Assembly (NCBI RefSeq): GCF_026151165.2
Contig: NZ_CP117849.1
Span: 1,922,001 to 1,986,000, forward strand
Length of the DNA: 64,000 nucleotides
DNA from: Cryobacterium sp. SO2
GTDB lineage: Bacteria; Actinomycetota; Actinomycetes; Actinomycetales; Microbacteriaceae
Reading direction: 5' to 3'
A program made the translations under genes and the position numbers. Shown piece by piece: positions 51,354 through 60,945 of the stretch. Under the pieces are notes generated by a model. The model had not been told where the DNA came from. It made no database searches and worked only from the letters and a program-made list of their open reading frames with translations. The first letter of the stretch is position 1, and every line of letters begins with the position of its first letter.

Positions 51354-51950
51354 TCAGGCCGGGTAGTCCCCGCGCTTGACCTGCGGCTTGGGCAGGCGCA
51401 TCACTCGCAACTGCAGGGCGCGCATGGCCGCGTACCAACGCACCTTCTCGGCACGGTCGGCGCCGAACTTGGCCTCGATCTTCTTGGTCAGGATGAACCC
51501 GAGAACGATGCAGTCGACGATGGCGACGAGGAAGAACGCCCAGAGGGCGAGGATGCCGTAGGTCTGCACTGACGGGTCGGGAAAGAAGGTGAGAAGAATC
51601 ACCAGGAACATGACGGGGATCATGAATTCACCGACGTTGAAACGTGCGTCGATGTAGTCACGGGCAAACCGCTTCTGCGGTCCGCGTTCGCGCATCGGGA
51701 GGTACTTGTCCTCGCCGGCCGCCATTCCGATGCGGGCCTTCTCGCGGGACTCCGCCGACTTCGCGCGCGCCTGCTTGGCGGCGAGCTTCCGATCGTCCGG
51801 AACCAGCGGACGCTTGTTCGCTGCTTCCTGCACGCGGCGGCTCGGCGTCGGCTGGCCTTTGCCGGTCGGCGTTCCGGCCAGTCTGGCCTTGGTCTCGTCG
51901 ACGGTTTCGATCGACGGTTCGGCGCCGGGATTCACAGGTTGCTTAGCCAC
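51354..51950 (-). CDS. DUF3043 membrane protein
   Basis: 198 residues from GTG 51950 with AAGGAA upstream. A charged 105-residue N-terminus (ends RGPQKRFARDYIDARFNVGEF, the family core), two membrane segments (about 107-125 and 130-152) and a basic tail. An actinobacterial family of unknown function. Divergent from the M20 gene. Confidence 0.87.
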   Translation of the reverse strand: MAKQPVNPGAEPSIETVDETKARLAGTPTGKGQPTPSRRVQEAANKRPLVPDDRKLAAKQARAKSAESREKARIGMAAGEDKYLPMRERGPQKRFARDYIDARFNVGEFMIPVMFLVILLTFFPDPSVQTYGILALWAFFLVAIVDCIVLGFILTKKIEAKFGADRAEKVRWYAAMRALQLRVMRLPKPQVKRGDYPA

Positions 51951-51976
51951 ATCAGTTCCTTGCAGTCAGGTTGCCT

Positions 51977-51982
51977 TAAGAT
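51977..51982 (+). promoter_or_regulatory. -10 element for leaderless M20 dipeptidase gene
   Basis: TAAGAT ends 7 nt before ATG 51990. Confidence 0.45.
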
Positions 51983-51989
51983 TACTCGC

Positions 51990-53426
51990 ATGACGGATAC
52001 CGCGCAGACAGCCTCAGGAACCGCCCAGCAGGATGCGACGGGACCCCTCGATCCGGCTCTGCGGCACGCCGTCGAGAACGAACTGCCACGCACCATCGCC
52101 GACCTCTGCGCGCTCGTACGCATCCCTTCGGTCTCCTGGGCGGCGTTCGACCGTGAGCACGTGCGCTCCAGTGCAGAGGCCGTTGCCGCCCTCGTCCGGG
52201 ACATCGGTGTGTTCGACTCTGTGACCGTGACCCAGGCCGGTATCCCTGGAACCGACGAGCTGGGCCAGCCCGCCGTCCTCGCCACCCGGGCGGCCAGGAA
52301 CGGCCGTCCCACCGTGCTGCTGTACGCGCACCATGACGTGCAGCCCCCCGGGCGTGACGAGCACTGGGATTCGCCGCCCTTCGAGCCCACTGTTCGTGGG
52401 GACCGCCTCTATGGCCGAGGAGCCGCAGACGACAAGGCCGGGGTCATGGCCCACATCGCCGCGTTGCGCGGCCTCCTCGCCGCCACAGACGGCGACATCG
52501 ACCTGGGCCTGGCCCTCTTCATCGAGGGAGAGGAAGAATTCGGCAGCCGCTCGTTCGCGACATTCCTCACCGAGAACCGCGACGCCTTACGCGCCGATGC
52601 GATCGTCGTGGCCGACTCCAACAACTGGGACGTCTCTACGCCGGCCATCACGATCGGGCTGCGGGGCAATGTCACCTTCCGCCTCACCGTGAGCACCCTG
52701 GCACATGCGTCGCACTCCGGGATGTTCGGCGGCGCGGTGCCCGATGCGATGATGGCGACCATCAAGCTGCTCGGCACGCTCTACGCCGCGGACGGGTCGG
52801 TGGCCGTCGACGGGCTCACGAGCCACGATGCACCGACCCCGCCCTACGAGGAGGCGGCGCTCCGTCAGGAGACCGGGCTGCTGGACGGAGTGTCCCCGAT
52901 CGGGCACGGGTCGATCCTCAGCCGGATCTGGTCCCAGCCTGCCCTCACGGTCACGGGTATCGACGCGCCGACCGTGGCGAACGCGTCCAACACGCTCTCC
53001 CCGTCAGTCAGCGTCCAGATCAGCGTGCGCATCGCACCGGGCCAGTCCGCCCAGGAGGCTGCGGGGTTCATTGAGACCCACCTGCGCTCTCACGCGCCGT
53101 TCGGCGCCCACATCGAGATCGACGATCTCGACACGGGGGAGCCGTTCCTGGTGGACACCGGAGGCTGGGCCGTCGCCGAGACCCGACTGGCGATGACGTC
53201 CGCGTGGGGCGTCGAACCCGTCGACATCGGAGTGGGCGGGTCGATTCCGTTCATCGCCGACCTGGTGCGCGAATTTCCGGAGGCGCAGATCCTGGTGACC
53301 GGCGTCGAAGACCCGGACTCCCGAGCTCACAGCCCCAACGAATCTCTGCACCTCGGTGTCTTCAAGCGGGCCGTCCTGAGCGAGGCCTTCCTGCTCGGGC
53401 GCCTGAACGGACGCACCGGCCACTGA
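51990..53426 (+). CDS. M20 family dipeptidase
   Basis: 478 residues. Metallopeptidase with the zinc ligands in LLYAHHDVQP (His, Asp), GRGAADDKAG (second Asp), FIEGEEEFGS (catalytic Glu pair), VADSNNW and a C-terminal AHSPNESL. A dimerisation domain lies between (about 215-330). It cleaves small peptides, probably in the cytoplasm. An upstream in-frame GTG at 51939 is not credible. Confidence 0.9.
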   Translation: MTDTAQTASGTAQQDATGPLDPALRHAVENELPRTIADLCALVRIPSVSWAAFDREHVRSSAEAVAALVRDIGVFDSVTVTQAGIPGTDELGQPAVLATRAARNGRPTVLLYAHHDVQPPGRDEHWDSPPFEPTVRGDRLYGRGAADDKAGVMAHIAALRGLLAATDGDIDLGLALFIEGEEEFGSRSFATFLTENRDALRADAIVVADSNNWDVSTPAITIGLRGNVTFRLTVSTLAHASHSGMFGGAVPDAMMATIKLLGTLYAADGSVAVDGLTSHDAPTPPYEEAALRQETGLLDGVSPIGHGSILSRIWSQPALTVTGIDAPTVANASNTLSPSVSVQISVRIAPGQSAQEAAGFIETHLRSHAPFGAHIEIDDLDTGEPFLVDTGGWAVAETRLAMTSAWGVEPVDIGVGGSIPFIADLVREFPEAQILVTGVEDPDSRAHSPNESLHLGVFKRAVLSEAFLLGRLNGRTGH

Positions 53427-53571
53427 GCCTCGTGGCCTGTGGCGCCCAGGAATCATCTCCGTTTCCAGCCCACGTCCGGGCTCGCCGGATACACTAGAAC
53501 CAGATTCGCCGGCCGGACCCCAGTAGATGGGACGCTCACCGAAGCGAAACCGGATAATACCGAGGAGCAGC

Positions 53572-53928
53572 ATGACCGACACTATCGAAACCAGCACCAC
53601 CGCCCACGGCGTCGGCCTCACCGATGTCGCCGCGCAAAAGGTGCGCAGCCTCCTCACGCAGGAGGGCCGCGAGGACCTGCGCCTGCGTGTCGCCGTGCAG
53701 CCCGGCGGCTGCTCAGGCCTCATCTACCAGCTCTACTTCGACGAGCGCACCCTCGACGGCGACGCCGTGATGGACTACGACGGGGTCGAGGTCGTCGTTG
53801 ACAAGATGAGCGTCCCCTACCTCGAGGGCGCCTCCATCGACTTTGAGGACACCATCCAGAAGCAGGGCTTCACCATCGACAACCCGAACGCCGGCGGCAG
53901 CTGCGCCTGCGGGGATTCGTTCCACTGA
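53572..53928 (+). CDS. erpA: A-type iron-sulfur cluster insertion protein
   Basis: 118 residues. The three conserved cysteines of the HesB/IscA family are Cys47 (GGCSG), Cys111 and Cys113 (CACGDSF). It carries Fe-S clusters to target enzymes, such as LipA here or the Rieske protein (inferred). GAGGAG precedes ATG 53572. Its position ahead of the cytochrome oxidase genes is common in actinobacteria. Confidence 0.94.
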   Translation: MTDTIETSTTAHGVGLTDVAAQKVRSLLTQEGREDLRLRVAVQPGGCSGLIYQLYFDERTLDGDAVMDYDGVEVVVDKMSVPYLEGASIDFEDTIQKQGFTIDNPNAGGSCACGDSFH

Positions 53929-53971
53929 CATTGCGCGCGGGCGTTTAGCCCGGGCATTTCGCTCAGACAAG

Positions 53972-54005
53972 AAGGAGACCACCCATCGGGTGGTCTCCTT
54001 TTTTT
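53972..54005 (+). terminator. Intrinsic terminator of erpA
   Basis: A 13-bp stem AAGGAGACCACCC with its complement, loop ATC, followed by a T-run. The rest of 53929-54178 leads to ctaC and shows a TAGGCT -10-like box at 54117. Confidence 0.92.
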
Positions 54006-54178
54006 GTGCGGAAAACAGCCCGGAACAGGCCCTTCGACCCTAGTGTGGCCTGCGCGACGCGGCGGATAATTGAGCCGGGCCTGTCGATCGTGCACTCAGT
54101 GGCGACCGGCGCGGAGTAGGCTAGAGATGATAAACGCACTTCCTGTGTAGTGCCCTCACGTCTCCCGAAAGGTCACCG

Positions 54179-55066
54179 GTGCTCAAAAACCGCCGTCTCC
54201 GATGGGCCGTCATTCCGGTCGCAGCAACGCTCGCCATTGTCCTGGCCGGATGCACCCAGGCTCAACTTCACGGGTACCTCCCCGGCTTCGAGGAGGGCGA
54301 GTCCCCGGTAACGAACAACACCGAGCGAGTGGCCGGTCTGTGGACCACCTCGTGGATCGTCTTGCTCATCGTCGGCCTCATCACCTGGGGCCTGACCATC
54401 TGGGCCGTTGTCGTCTACCGCCGCCGCAAGGGCCAGACCGGCCTCCCGGTGCAGTTGCGCTACAACATGCCGATCGAGATCTTCTACACGATCGTGCCGC
54501 TGATCCTGGTGCTGGGCTTCTTCGCCTTCACCGCGCGTGACCAGAACGCCATCGAGGCACGCTTCGACAAGCCGGACGTGCAGATCGAGGTCATCGGAAA
54601 GCAGTGGGCCTGGGACTTCAACTACGTCACTGACGACGTCTTCACCCAGGGCATCCAGGGCCAGCCGGACCTCGAGGGGGAGAAGGGCGCGCTCGTCGAG
54701 TCCGAGATCCCCACCCTCGTGCTGCCTGTCGGCAAGAAGATCGAGATCGCCCTCGAAGCCCGTGACGTCATCCACTCCTTCTGGGTCATCGACTTCCTCT
54801 ACAAGAAGGACATGATCCCCGGCAAGACCAACTACATGTCCGTCATCCCCGAGCGGATCGGCACCTACGCCGGCAAGTGCGCCGAACTGTGCGGCGAGTA
54901 CCACTCGCTGATGCTCTTCAACGTCGAGGTCGTCTCTGAGGCCGACTACGAAACGTACGTGGAGTCGCTCCGGGCAGCCGGCAACGACGGTCAGGTCTCC
55001 AACGAGTACGACCGCAACTCGAATCTCCCGGGCACCGACGCCCCGACGGCTGAGGAAGGCAACTAG
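54179..55066 (+). CDS. ctaC: Cytochrome c oxidase subunit II, lipoprotein
   Basis: 295 residues from GTG 54179 with AAAGG upstream. A type II signal peptide ends in VLAGC, so Cys25 is lipidated. Two membrane segments follow (about 52-74 and 95-115), then the cupredoxin domain with CuA ligands Cys234, Cys238 and His242 (CAELCGEYHSLM). It accepts electrons from cytochrome c of the bc1 complex. First gene of ctaCDF. Confidence 0.96.
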   Translation: MLKNRRLRWAVIPVAATLAIVLAGCTQAQLHGYLPGFEEGESPVTNNTERVAGLWTTSWIVLLIVGLITWGLTIWAVVVYRRRKGQTGLPVQLRYNMPIEIFYTIVPLILVLGFFAFTARDQNAIEARFDKPDVQIEVIGKQWAWDFNYVTDDVFTQGIQGQPDLEGEKGALVESEIPTLVLPVGKKIEIALEARDVIHSFWVIDFLYKKDMIPGKTNYMSVIPERIGTYAGKCAELCGEYHSLMLFNVEVVSEADYETYVESLRAAGNDGQVSNEYDRNSNLPGTDAPTAEEGN

Positions 55067-55069
55067 ACC

Positions 55070-56806
55070 ATGAGCACAGCAACCGCTCCCGCCGCGACTC
55101 CAGCCGCAGCCCCGACCGCCCGGCCGACCGGCGTTGACCGCAAGGGCAACATCGTCGTGCGGTGGATCACCTCCACCGACCACAAGGTCATCGGGTACAT
55201 GTACCTGATCACCTCGTTCGTCTACTTCTGCCTCGGCGGCGTCATGGCTCTCGTCATGCGCGCTCAACTGTTCGAGCCCGGCCTGCAGATCGTGCAGACC
55301 AAGGAGCAGTACAACCAGCTGTTCACCATGCACGGCACCATCATGCTGCTGATGTTCGCGACGCCACTGTTCTTCGGCTTCGCCAACGCGCTGATGCCGT
55401 TGCAGATCGGTGCCCCCGACGTCGCCTTCCCGCGGCTGAACGCGTTCTCTTTCTGGCTCTTCTTCTTCGGCAGCCTCATCGCCGTCGGAGGCTTCCTCAC
55501 CCCGCAGGGAGCGGCATCCTTCGGCTGGTTCGCCTACCAACCGCTGGCGTCGACGACGTTCTCGCCCGGCATCGGCGGCAACCTCTGGATGGTCGGCCTG
55601 GGTCTGTCCGGTTTCGGCACGATCCTCGGTGGCGTGAACTTCATCACCACGATCATCACCATGCGCGCACCGGGCATGACCATGTTCCGGATGCCCATCT
55701 TCACCTGGAACACCCTGGTCACCTCGCTGCTGATCCTGATGGCCTTCCCCGTTCTCGCCGCGGCCATGCTCGCAGCCGCCAGCGACCGCATCTTCCTCTC
55801 GCACATCTACGATCCGGCCAACGGCGGTGCCATCCTGTGGCAGCACCTGTTCTGGTTCTTCGGCCACCCCGAGGTGTACATCATCGCGCTGCCGTTCTTC
55901 GGCATCGTCTCAGAGGTGTTCCCGGTCTTCAGCCGCAAGCCGATCTTCGGCTACAAGACCCTGATCTACGCGACCATCTCCATCGCGGCGCTGTCCGTGA
56001 CGGTCTGGGCCCACCACATGTACGTCACCGGGTCGGTCCTGCTGCCGTTCTTCTCCCTCATGACCATGCTCATCGCGGTCCCGACCGGTGTGAAGATCTT
56101 CAACTGGATCGGCACCATGTGGCGCGGCTCGATCACGTTCGAAACGCCCATGCTCTGGGCGATCGGCTTCCTGATCACGTTCACCTTCGGTGGACTGACC
56201 GGCGTCATCCTGGCCTCCCCGCCGCTCGACTTCCACGTGTCCGACACCTACTTCGTGGTCGCGCACTTCCACTACGTGGTGTTCGGCACCGTCGTCTTCG
56301 CCATGTTCAGCGGGTTCTACTTCTGGTGGCCCAAGTGGACCGGCAAGATGCTCAACGAACGCCTGGGCAAGTGGCACTTCTGGCTTCTCTTCATCGGGTT
56401 CCACACCACCTTCCTGGTGCAGCACTGGCTGGGAGTGGTGGGCATGCCCCGCCGGTACGCCTCCTACCTGCCCGATGATGGTTTCACCTGGATGAACCAG
56501 GTGTCCACTGTGGGCTCGATGATCCTGGCCGTGTCGATGATCCCGTTCTTCTTGAACGTGTATGTCACGGCGCGCACCTCTCCGAAGGTCACCGTCAACG
56601 ACCCGTGGGGTTACGGAGCCTCGCTCGAGTGGGCGACCTCGTGCCCGCCCCCGCGCCACAACTTCACGTCGATCCCCAGGATCCGCTCCGAGCGTCCTGC
56701 CTTCGACCTGAACCACCCAGAGGTCGGCATGGCCGTCGGTATCGGTCCGGCGAAGGACGCCCCGGACGCCCCGACGTACGACGCAGCATCGGATGAGGTC
56801 AAGTAG
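55070..56806 (+). CDS. ctaD: Cytochrome c oxidase subunit I
   Basis: 578 residues, twelve membrane segments. CuB and proton-pathway residues: GHPEVYIIALP, AHHMYVTG and the heme ligands in SDTYFVVAHFHYVVFG. It reduces O2 to water in the aa3 oxidase. It starts 3 nt after ctaC and abuts ctaF, so the three are translated together. Confidence 0.97.
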   Translation: MSTATAPAATPAAAPTARPTGVDRKGNIVVRWITSTDHKVIGYMYLITSFVYFCLGGVMALVMRAQLFEPGLQIVQTKEQYNQLFTMHGTIMLLMFATPLFFGFANALMPLQIGAPDVAFPRLNAFSFWLFFFGSLIAVGGFLTPQGAASFGWFAYQPLASTTFSPGIGGNLWMVGLGLSGFGTILGGVNFITTIITMRAPGMTMFRMPIFTWNTLVTSLLILMAFPVLAAAMLAAASDRIFLSHIYDPANGGAILWQHLFWFFGHPEVYIIALPFFGIVSEVFPVFSRKPIFGYKTLIYATISIAALSVTVWAHHMYVTGSVLLPFFSLMTMLIAVPTGVKIFNWIGTMWRGSITFETPMLWAIGFLITFTFGGLTGVILASPPLDFHVSDTYFVVAHFHYVVFGTVVFAMFSGFYFWWPKWTGKMLNERLGKWHFWLLFIGFHTTFLVQHWLGVVGMPRRYASYLPDDGFTWMNQVSTVGSMILAVSMIPFFLNVYVTARTSPKVTVNDPWGYGASLEWATSCPPPRHNFTSIPRIRSERPAFDLNHPEVGMAVGIGPAKDAPDAPTYDAASDEVK

Positions 56807-57229
56807 ATGAAAGCCAATATCAACCTGTACTGGATCCTGGCGATCTTCTTCGCGCTCCTCACAGGCGTGTACGTGCTCTGGAGCCTCATCGATCCACTGC
56901 ACGGCAGAATCGAGTGGGTCGGAACCTTCGGTATCGCCCTGAGCGGCGTGCTGGTGGCGTTCGTCGCCTTCTATCTGTCCAAGGTGCATCAGGCACAGGG
57001 CGGCGACCTCCCCGAGGACACCCTGGACGCGAACATCGACGACGGTGACCCCGAGATGGGCTTCTTCAGCCCGTGGAGCTGGTGGCCGATCATGCTCGCG
57101 GCCAGCGCAGCCCTGCTGTTCCTCGGCCTCGCCGCCGGCTTCTGGATCTCGTTCATCGCCGTGGGTATCGGCGTGATCAGCCTCGTTGGTTGGGTCTACG
57201 AGTACTACCGCGGACTGTTCGCCAGGTAG
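56807..57229 (+). CDS. ctaF: Cytochrome c oxidase subunit IV
   Basis: 140 residues, four membrane segments (about 8-28, 39-58, 92-109, 113-132) with a short acidic loop (DANIDDGDPEMGF) and FFSPWSWWPI. An actinobacterial-type subunit IV of the aa3 oxidase. Its ATG directly follows the ctaD stop. Confidence 0.93.
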   Translation: MKANINLYWILAIFFALLTGVYVLWSLIDPLHGRIEWVGTFGIALSGVLVAFVAFYLSKVHQAQGGDLPEDTLDANIDDGDPEMGFFSPWSWWPIMLAASAALLFLGLAAGFWISFIAVGIGVISLVGWVYEYYRGLFAR

Positions 57230-57246
57230 ACAGCCCTGAACGGCCG

Positions 57247-57283
57247 AAAGGCGCCACTGACCTCGCGGTCGGTGGCGCCTTTT
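57247..57283 (+). terminator. Intrinsic terminator of ctaCDF
   Basis: A 15-bp stem with one T-G pair (AAAGGCGCCACTGAC and its complement) around CTCGCG, followed by T residues. Confidence 0.85.
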
Positions 57284-57299
57284 CCCGTTGCCGGGGCGT

Positions 57300-58190
57300 C
57301 TACTGTGCGGCGCGGCGGAAACCGAGGATCCGGAACGCCACCGTGACCTCGCTGCGTTCCTCCAGCGCTGCGGGCGAGTCCTGCGCCGTCGTCGGCTCCG
57401 ACTCTGCCTGATGGTGGGAGGACGGACCCATGCCGATAAGCGCGGCCACATCCGCAGGGGCGAGCGACAGCACGGTGCTGAGGTCCTCAGTGCTCTCCAG
57501 CTCGAACAGACCGGCCAGGCTCGTGATCAGGTCTGCGGTCTTGTTGCCGTGCACGTCCAGGGCCAGGCCGGCAGCGCGCAACTCCTGCAGGTGGGTGGGG
57601 TGCGGCAGCACAACGGCCAGCAGGCCCCCCGATGCGAGGACGCGGTGGAACTCCGCTGGGTTTCGCGGTGCGAATACATTGATGACGACGTCGGCGGCGC
57701 CATCCCGGATCGGCAGCGGCGACCAGACATCGGCGACCAGTCCCACTGTTGAGACACCGGATGCGTCGGCTCCGGACCGCACGGTGCGTGCGACGGCAGC
57801 GGCGGAGAGGTCGACCGCGAGAGCGCGGAGCACGGGCTCGCCCGGGCGGCCCCGTGCTCCGGCCGCGCCGGCCGCGCCCAGGGCCACGAGGACGCCACGG
57901 AGGTAGTACCCGGTGCCGCAGCCGATATCGACCACGCGTTGCGCCTGTTCGGGCGCCACGAGGCCGCTGAGCGCGTCTCGGAGCCCGGCGTACCAGCCGT
58001 GCTCCAGGAACGTCTCGCGGGCGTCGAGCATGGCGGCGGAATCGCCGATGAGCTTGCGGGAACCCAGAACCAGCGACGCGAAGCCGCGTCGGTTCACGTC
58101 GAACCGGTGGCCGGTGGCGCAGGCCAGAACCGCACCATCCGCGGGGGAGAGGTCGGACAAACAATTCGGGCACCGAAGCCACTCAGACAG
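57300..58190 (-). CDS. RlmA-like 23S rRNA guanine methyltransferase, start unresolved
   Basis: About 295 residues. Zinc-binding part LRCPNCLSDL and LACATGHRFDVNRRGF, as in the RlmA family, followed by a SAM-binding fold (VVDIGCGTGYYLRG, ALAVDLSAAAV, NVFAPRNPAEFHRVLASGG). It would methylate G745/G748 of 23S rRNA, with macrolide or tylosin tolerance as a known phenotype in the family. The frame has no ATG, GTG or TTG ahead of the CPNC motif; the nearest is CTG at 58190, inside a long hairpin. A TTG at 58160 would lose the two cysteines. Either a rare start codon is used or the gene is impaired. Confidence 0.75.
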   Translation of the reverse strand: MSEWLRCPNCLSDLSPADGAVLACATGHRFDVNRRGFASLVLGSRKLIGDSAAMLDARETFLEHGWYAGLRDALSGLVAPEQAQRVVDIGCGTGYYLRGVLVALGAAGAAGARGRPGEPVLRALAVDLSAAAVARTVRSGADASGVSTVGLVADVWSPLPIRDGAADVVINVFAPRNPAEFHRVLASGGLLAVVLPHPTHLQELRAAGLALDVHGNKTADLITSLAGLFELESTEDLSTVLSLAPADVAALIGMGPSSHHQAESEPTTAQDSPAALEERSEVTVAFRILGFRRAAQ

Positions 58191-58216
58191 GGTCTGGAGT
58201 GGGTTCGGTGCCCGAA
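58165..58216 (-). terminator. Long near-perfect hairpin after qcrB, overlapping the RlmA-like start
   Basis: Arms of 23 base pairs in three stacked stems (13, 6 and 4 bp) with one G-G mismatch, one bulged G and an AGG loop; the outer arm is TTCGGGCACCGAA. It starts 17 nt past the qcrB stop and is followed on the minus strand by TTGTTTGT. Likely the end of the ctaE-qcrCAB transcript. Confidence 0.8.
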
Positions 58217-58233
58217 CCGGCTCACCTGGGGTG

Positions 58234-59850
58234 CTAGTGGTGATCGCCGTGGCTCTCTTCGAGTTCCTTGCTGCCGACCGGTGCGATCCGGTCTTCGAAG
58301 AACCAGCGTGACAGCCCAGCGCGGATCCTCTGCACGGGCGAGATCTTGCCCTGCGCGTTGGGTGCGACGGTGAGCGGCTTGTAGTCCGTGTAGCTGACCA
58401 GTTTCCAGCGCTCGTACTCGTCGACGGGCTGGTGCACCTCGATGTACTCGCCACCGGGCAGACGCACGATCCGGCCGGACTCGTAGCCGTGCAGCACGAT
58501 CTCGCGGTCCTTCTTCATGAGCGCGAGGCAGACGCGCTTGGTGATGAAGTAGGCGATGAACGGGCCGAGGATGACGACGGCCTGCAGGGTGTGGATGACA
58601 CCCTCCATCGTGAGCTTGAAGTGCGTCGCGATGATGTCCGAGGACGCGGCTGCCCACAGTCCGGCGTAGAACGTGACACCGGCGGCTCCGATGGCGGTTC
58701 GGGTCGGAGCGTTGCGGGGTCGGTCCAGGATGTGGTGTTCGCGCTTGTCGCCGGTGACCCAGGCCTCCAGGAACGGGTAGAACAGCACCACGGCGATGAA
58801 CAGGCCCAGGCCCACCAGGGGAATGAGGATGTTGAACGACCAGGTGTGGCCGAGCCAGACCATCTCGAGTCCCGGCGGGATCAGGCGGAGGGCTCCGTCG
58901 GCGAAGCCGATGTACCAGTCGGGTTGGGTGCCGGCGGATACGGGGGAGGGGTCGTACGGTCCGTAGTTCCAGATCGGGTTGATCGTGAAGAACGAGGCCA
59001 GCAGCATCACGACGCCGAAGACGATGAAGAAGAATCCACCGGCCTTCGCGGCGTAGACCGGCAGGACCGGGTAGCCGACGACGTTGTTGTTGGTGCGGCC
59101 CGCTCCGGGGTACTGCGTGTGCTTGTGCACCACGACGAAGAGCAGGTGCATGGCGATCAACGCGACGATGATGGCCGGCAGCAGCAGGATGTGCAGGGAG
59201 TAGAGCCGTCCGACGATGTCGGTGCCCGGGAACTCGCCGCCGAACAGCAGGAACGAGATCCAGGTGCCCACAACGGGGATGCCCTTGACCATGCCGTCGA
59301 TGATGCGCAGTCCGTTACCGGAGAGCAGGTCGTCGGGGAGCGAGTATCCGGTGAAGCCCTCGGCCATCGCCAGGATGAACAGCACGAAGCCGATGACCCA
59401 GTTGAGCTCGCGCGGCTTGCGGAACGCGCCGGTGAAGTAGATACGCAGCATGTGCAGTCCGATGGACGCTACGAACAGCAGCGCCGCCCAGTGGTGTACC
59501 TGACGCATCAGGAGGCCACCGCGCACATCGAAGGAGATGTCGAGGGACGACGCCATGGCGACCGACATCTCGACGCCCTTGAGTGGCACGTAGGAGCCGT
59601 CGTAGTGCACCTCGGCCATCGACGCCTGGAAGAAGAACGTCAGGAACGAGCCGGACAGCAGGATGATGACGAAGCTGTACAGCGCGACCTCACCGAGCAG
59701 GAACGACCAGTGGTCGGGGAAGATCTTGCGACCCAACTCCTTGACCGCGGTGGAGATGCTCGTGCGCTCGTCGATGTAATTCGCCGCGGCGCCGGTGAAG
59801 CCGCCGGACTTCTTCGTGTCGGCGGATTTCATTTCGGTTGTTGTACTCAC
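58234..59850 (-). CDS. qcrB: Cytochrome bc1 cytochrome b subunit
   Basis: 538 residues. Eight or more membrane segments with the heme-ligating histidines (VHHWAALL and ASIGLHMLR for one face; LYSLHILLLP and IAMHLLFVVVHKH for the other), and a long actinobacterial C-terminal tail (YERWKLVSYTDYKPL). It oxidises menaquinol. Its ATG overlaps the qcrA stop by 4 nt. Confidence 0.96.
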   Translation of the reverse strand: MSTTTEMKSADTKKSGGFTGAAANYIDERTSISTAVKELGRKIFPDHWSFLLGEVALYSFVIILLSGSFLTFFFQASMAEVHYDGSYVPLKGVEMSVAMASSLDISFDVRGGLLMRQVHHWAALLFVASIGLHMLRIYFTGAFRKPRELNWVIGFVLFILAMAEGFTGYSLPDDLLSGNGLRIIDGMVKGIPVVGTWISFLLFGGEFPGTDIVGRLYSLHILLLPAIIVALIAMHLLFVVVHKHTQYPGAGRTNNNVVGYPVLPVYAAKAGGFFFIVFGVVMLLASFFTINPIWNYGPYDPSPVSAGTQPDWYIGFADGALRLIPPGLEMVWLGHTWSFNILIPLVGLGLFIAVVLFYPFLEAWVTGDKREHHILDRPRNAPTRTAIGAAGVTFYAGLWAAASSDIIATHFKLTMEGVIHTLQAVVILGPFIAYFITKRVCLALMKKDREIVLHGYESGRIVRLPGGEYIEVHQPVDEYERWKLVSYTDYKPLTVAPNAQGKISPVQRIRAGLSRWFFEDRIAPVGSKELEESHGDHH

Positions 59851-60920
59851 TGTCGCTCCCAGAAGCTCGGTCCGACGGGTTCAAGGAAATCGCTTTGCGC
59901 GATCAGGTAACCCTCAGCGTCCACCGCAATGGGCAGCTGGGGGAGGGGACGCTTGGCCGGTCCGAAGATGACCTTCGCGTGGTCGGCCACGTCGAACTGC
60001 GACTGGTGGCACGGGCACAGCAGGTGGTGGGTCTGCTGTTCGTAGAGGCCGACGGGGCATCCGACGTGGGTGCAGATCTTGGAGTACGCGACGATGCCGT
60101 CGTAGGACCAGCCGGCGCGCTCGGGGGACTGAATGAGGTCTTCCGGCTTCATCCTGACCAGGATGACGGCTGACTTCGCTTTTTCTTCGAGCTTGCCGTG
60201 TTCGAGGTCGGTCAGACCCTCGGGGATGATGGCGAACGACGACCCGAGGGTCACGTCGGAGGCCTTGATCGGGGTGCCGGAGGGGTCAAGGGCGAGCCTG
60301 GTGCCCTTCTTCCACAAGGTCTGCTTCAGCAGAGCGACGGGGTCCTGATCCTGCGGCGCGAGGCCGCGGAAGAGCACCACTGCCGGCAGGGGGAAGACCA
60401 CGAGAGCGCCGATCAGGCTGTTGCGGATCAGGGTGCGGCGGCCGAAACCGGACTCGGTGTTGGCCTCCTGGAAGATCTCGACGGCGCGGGCGCGGGTCTC
60501 GTCGCTGCCGCGGACCGGGTGGCGCTCGTCAATGCCTTCTTCGTCGTGCATGAGCGCCTTGCCCCAGTGCACGGCTCCGATGCCGAGTGCGAGCAGGGCC
60601 AGGGCCAGGCCGATTCCGATGAAGAGGTTGTTCAGGCGGACCGAACCCGGGTCCTCCGGAACGATCGGGAAGATCATGTAGGCGGCGATCGCGAAGACGC
60701 TGCCGACGATCGAGAGGTAGAACAGCGTGTAGACGGTGCGCTCGGCGCGCTTCTCTGCACGCGGGTCGAGGTCCGTGATACGGGGCCGGTGCGGGGGGAA
60801 GCCCGGGTTGGCCACGGCGTCGCGGGTCACGACGGCGGTGCCTGCGGAGGCCGTACCGTGCTCGACGCTCGAGGAGTCGGCAGCGGTCAGGTCCTTTCCG
60901 CTGGTCTCATCGCTGGCCAT
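59847..60920 (-). CDS. qcrA: Rieske iron-sulfur subunit of cytochrome bc1
   Basis: 357 residues, with an actinobacterial N-terminal extension and three membrane segments. The [2Fe-2S] ligands are Cys283, His285 (CTHVGC) and Cys302, His305 (CPCH); Cys288 and Cys304 form the disulfide. Start ATG 60920 with GGAG upstream. Confidence 0.97.
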   Translation of the reverse strand: MASDETSGKDLTAADSSSVEHGTASAGTAVVTRDAVANPGFPPHRPRITDLDPRAEKRAERTVYTLFYLSIVGSVFAIAAYMIFPIVPEDPGSVRLNNLFIGIGLALALLALGIGAVHWGKALMHDEEGIDERHPVRGSDETRARAVEIFQEANTESGFGRRTLIRNSLIGALVVFPLPAVVLFRGLAPQDQDPVALLKQTLWKKGTRLALDPSGTPIKASDVTLGSSFAIIPEGLTDLEHGKLEEKAKSAVILVRMKPEDLIQSPERAGWSYDGIVAYSKICTHVGCPVGLYEQQTHHLLCPCHQSQFDVADHAKVIFGPAKRPLPQLPIAVDAEGYLIAQSDFLEPVGPSFWERQ

Positions 60921-60945
60921 TGTTCTCCTTCATGGGCGCTGCTGG

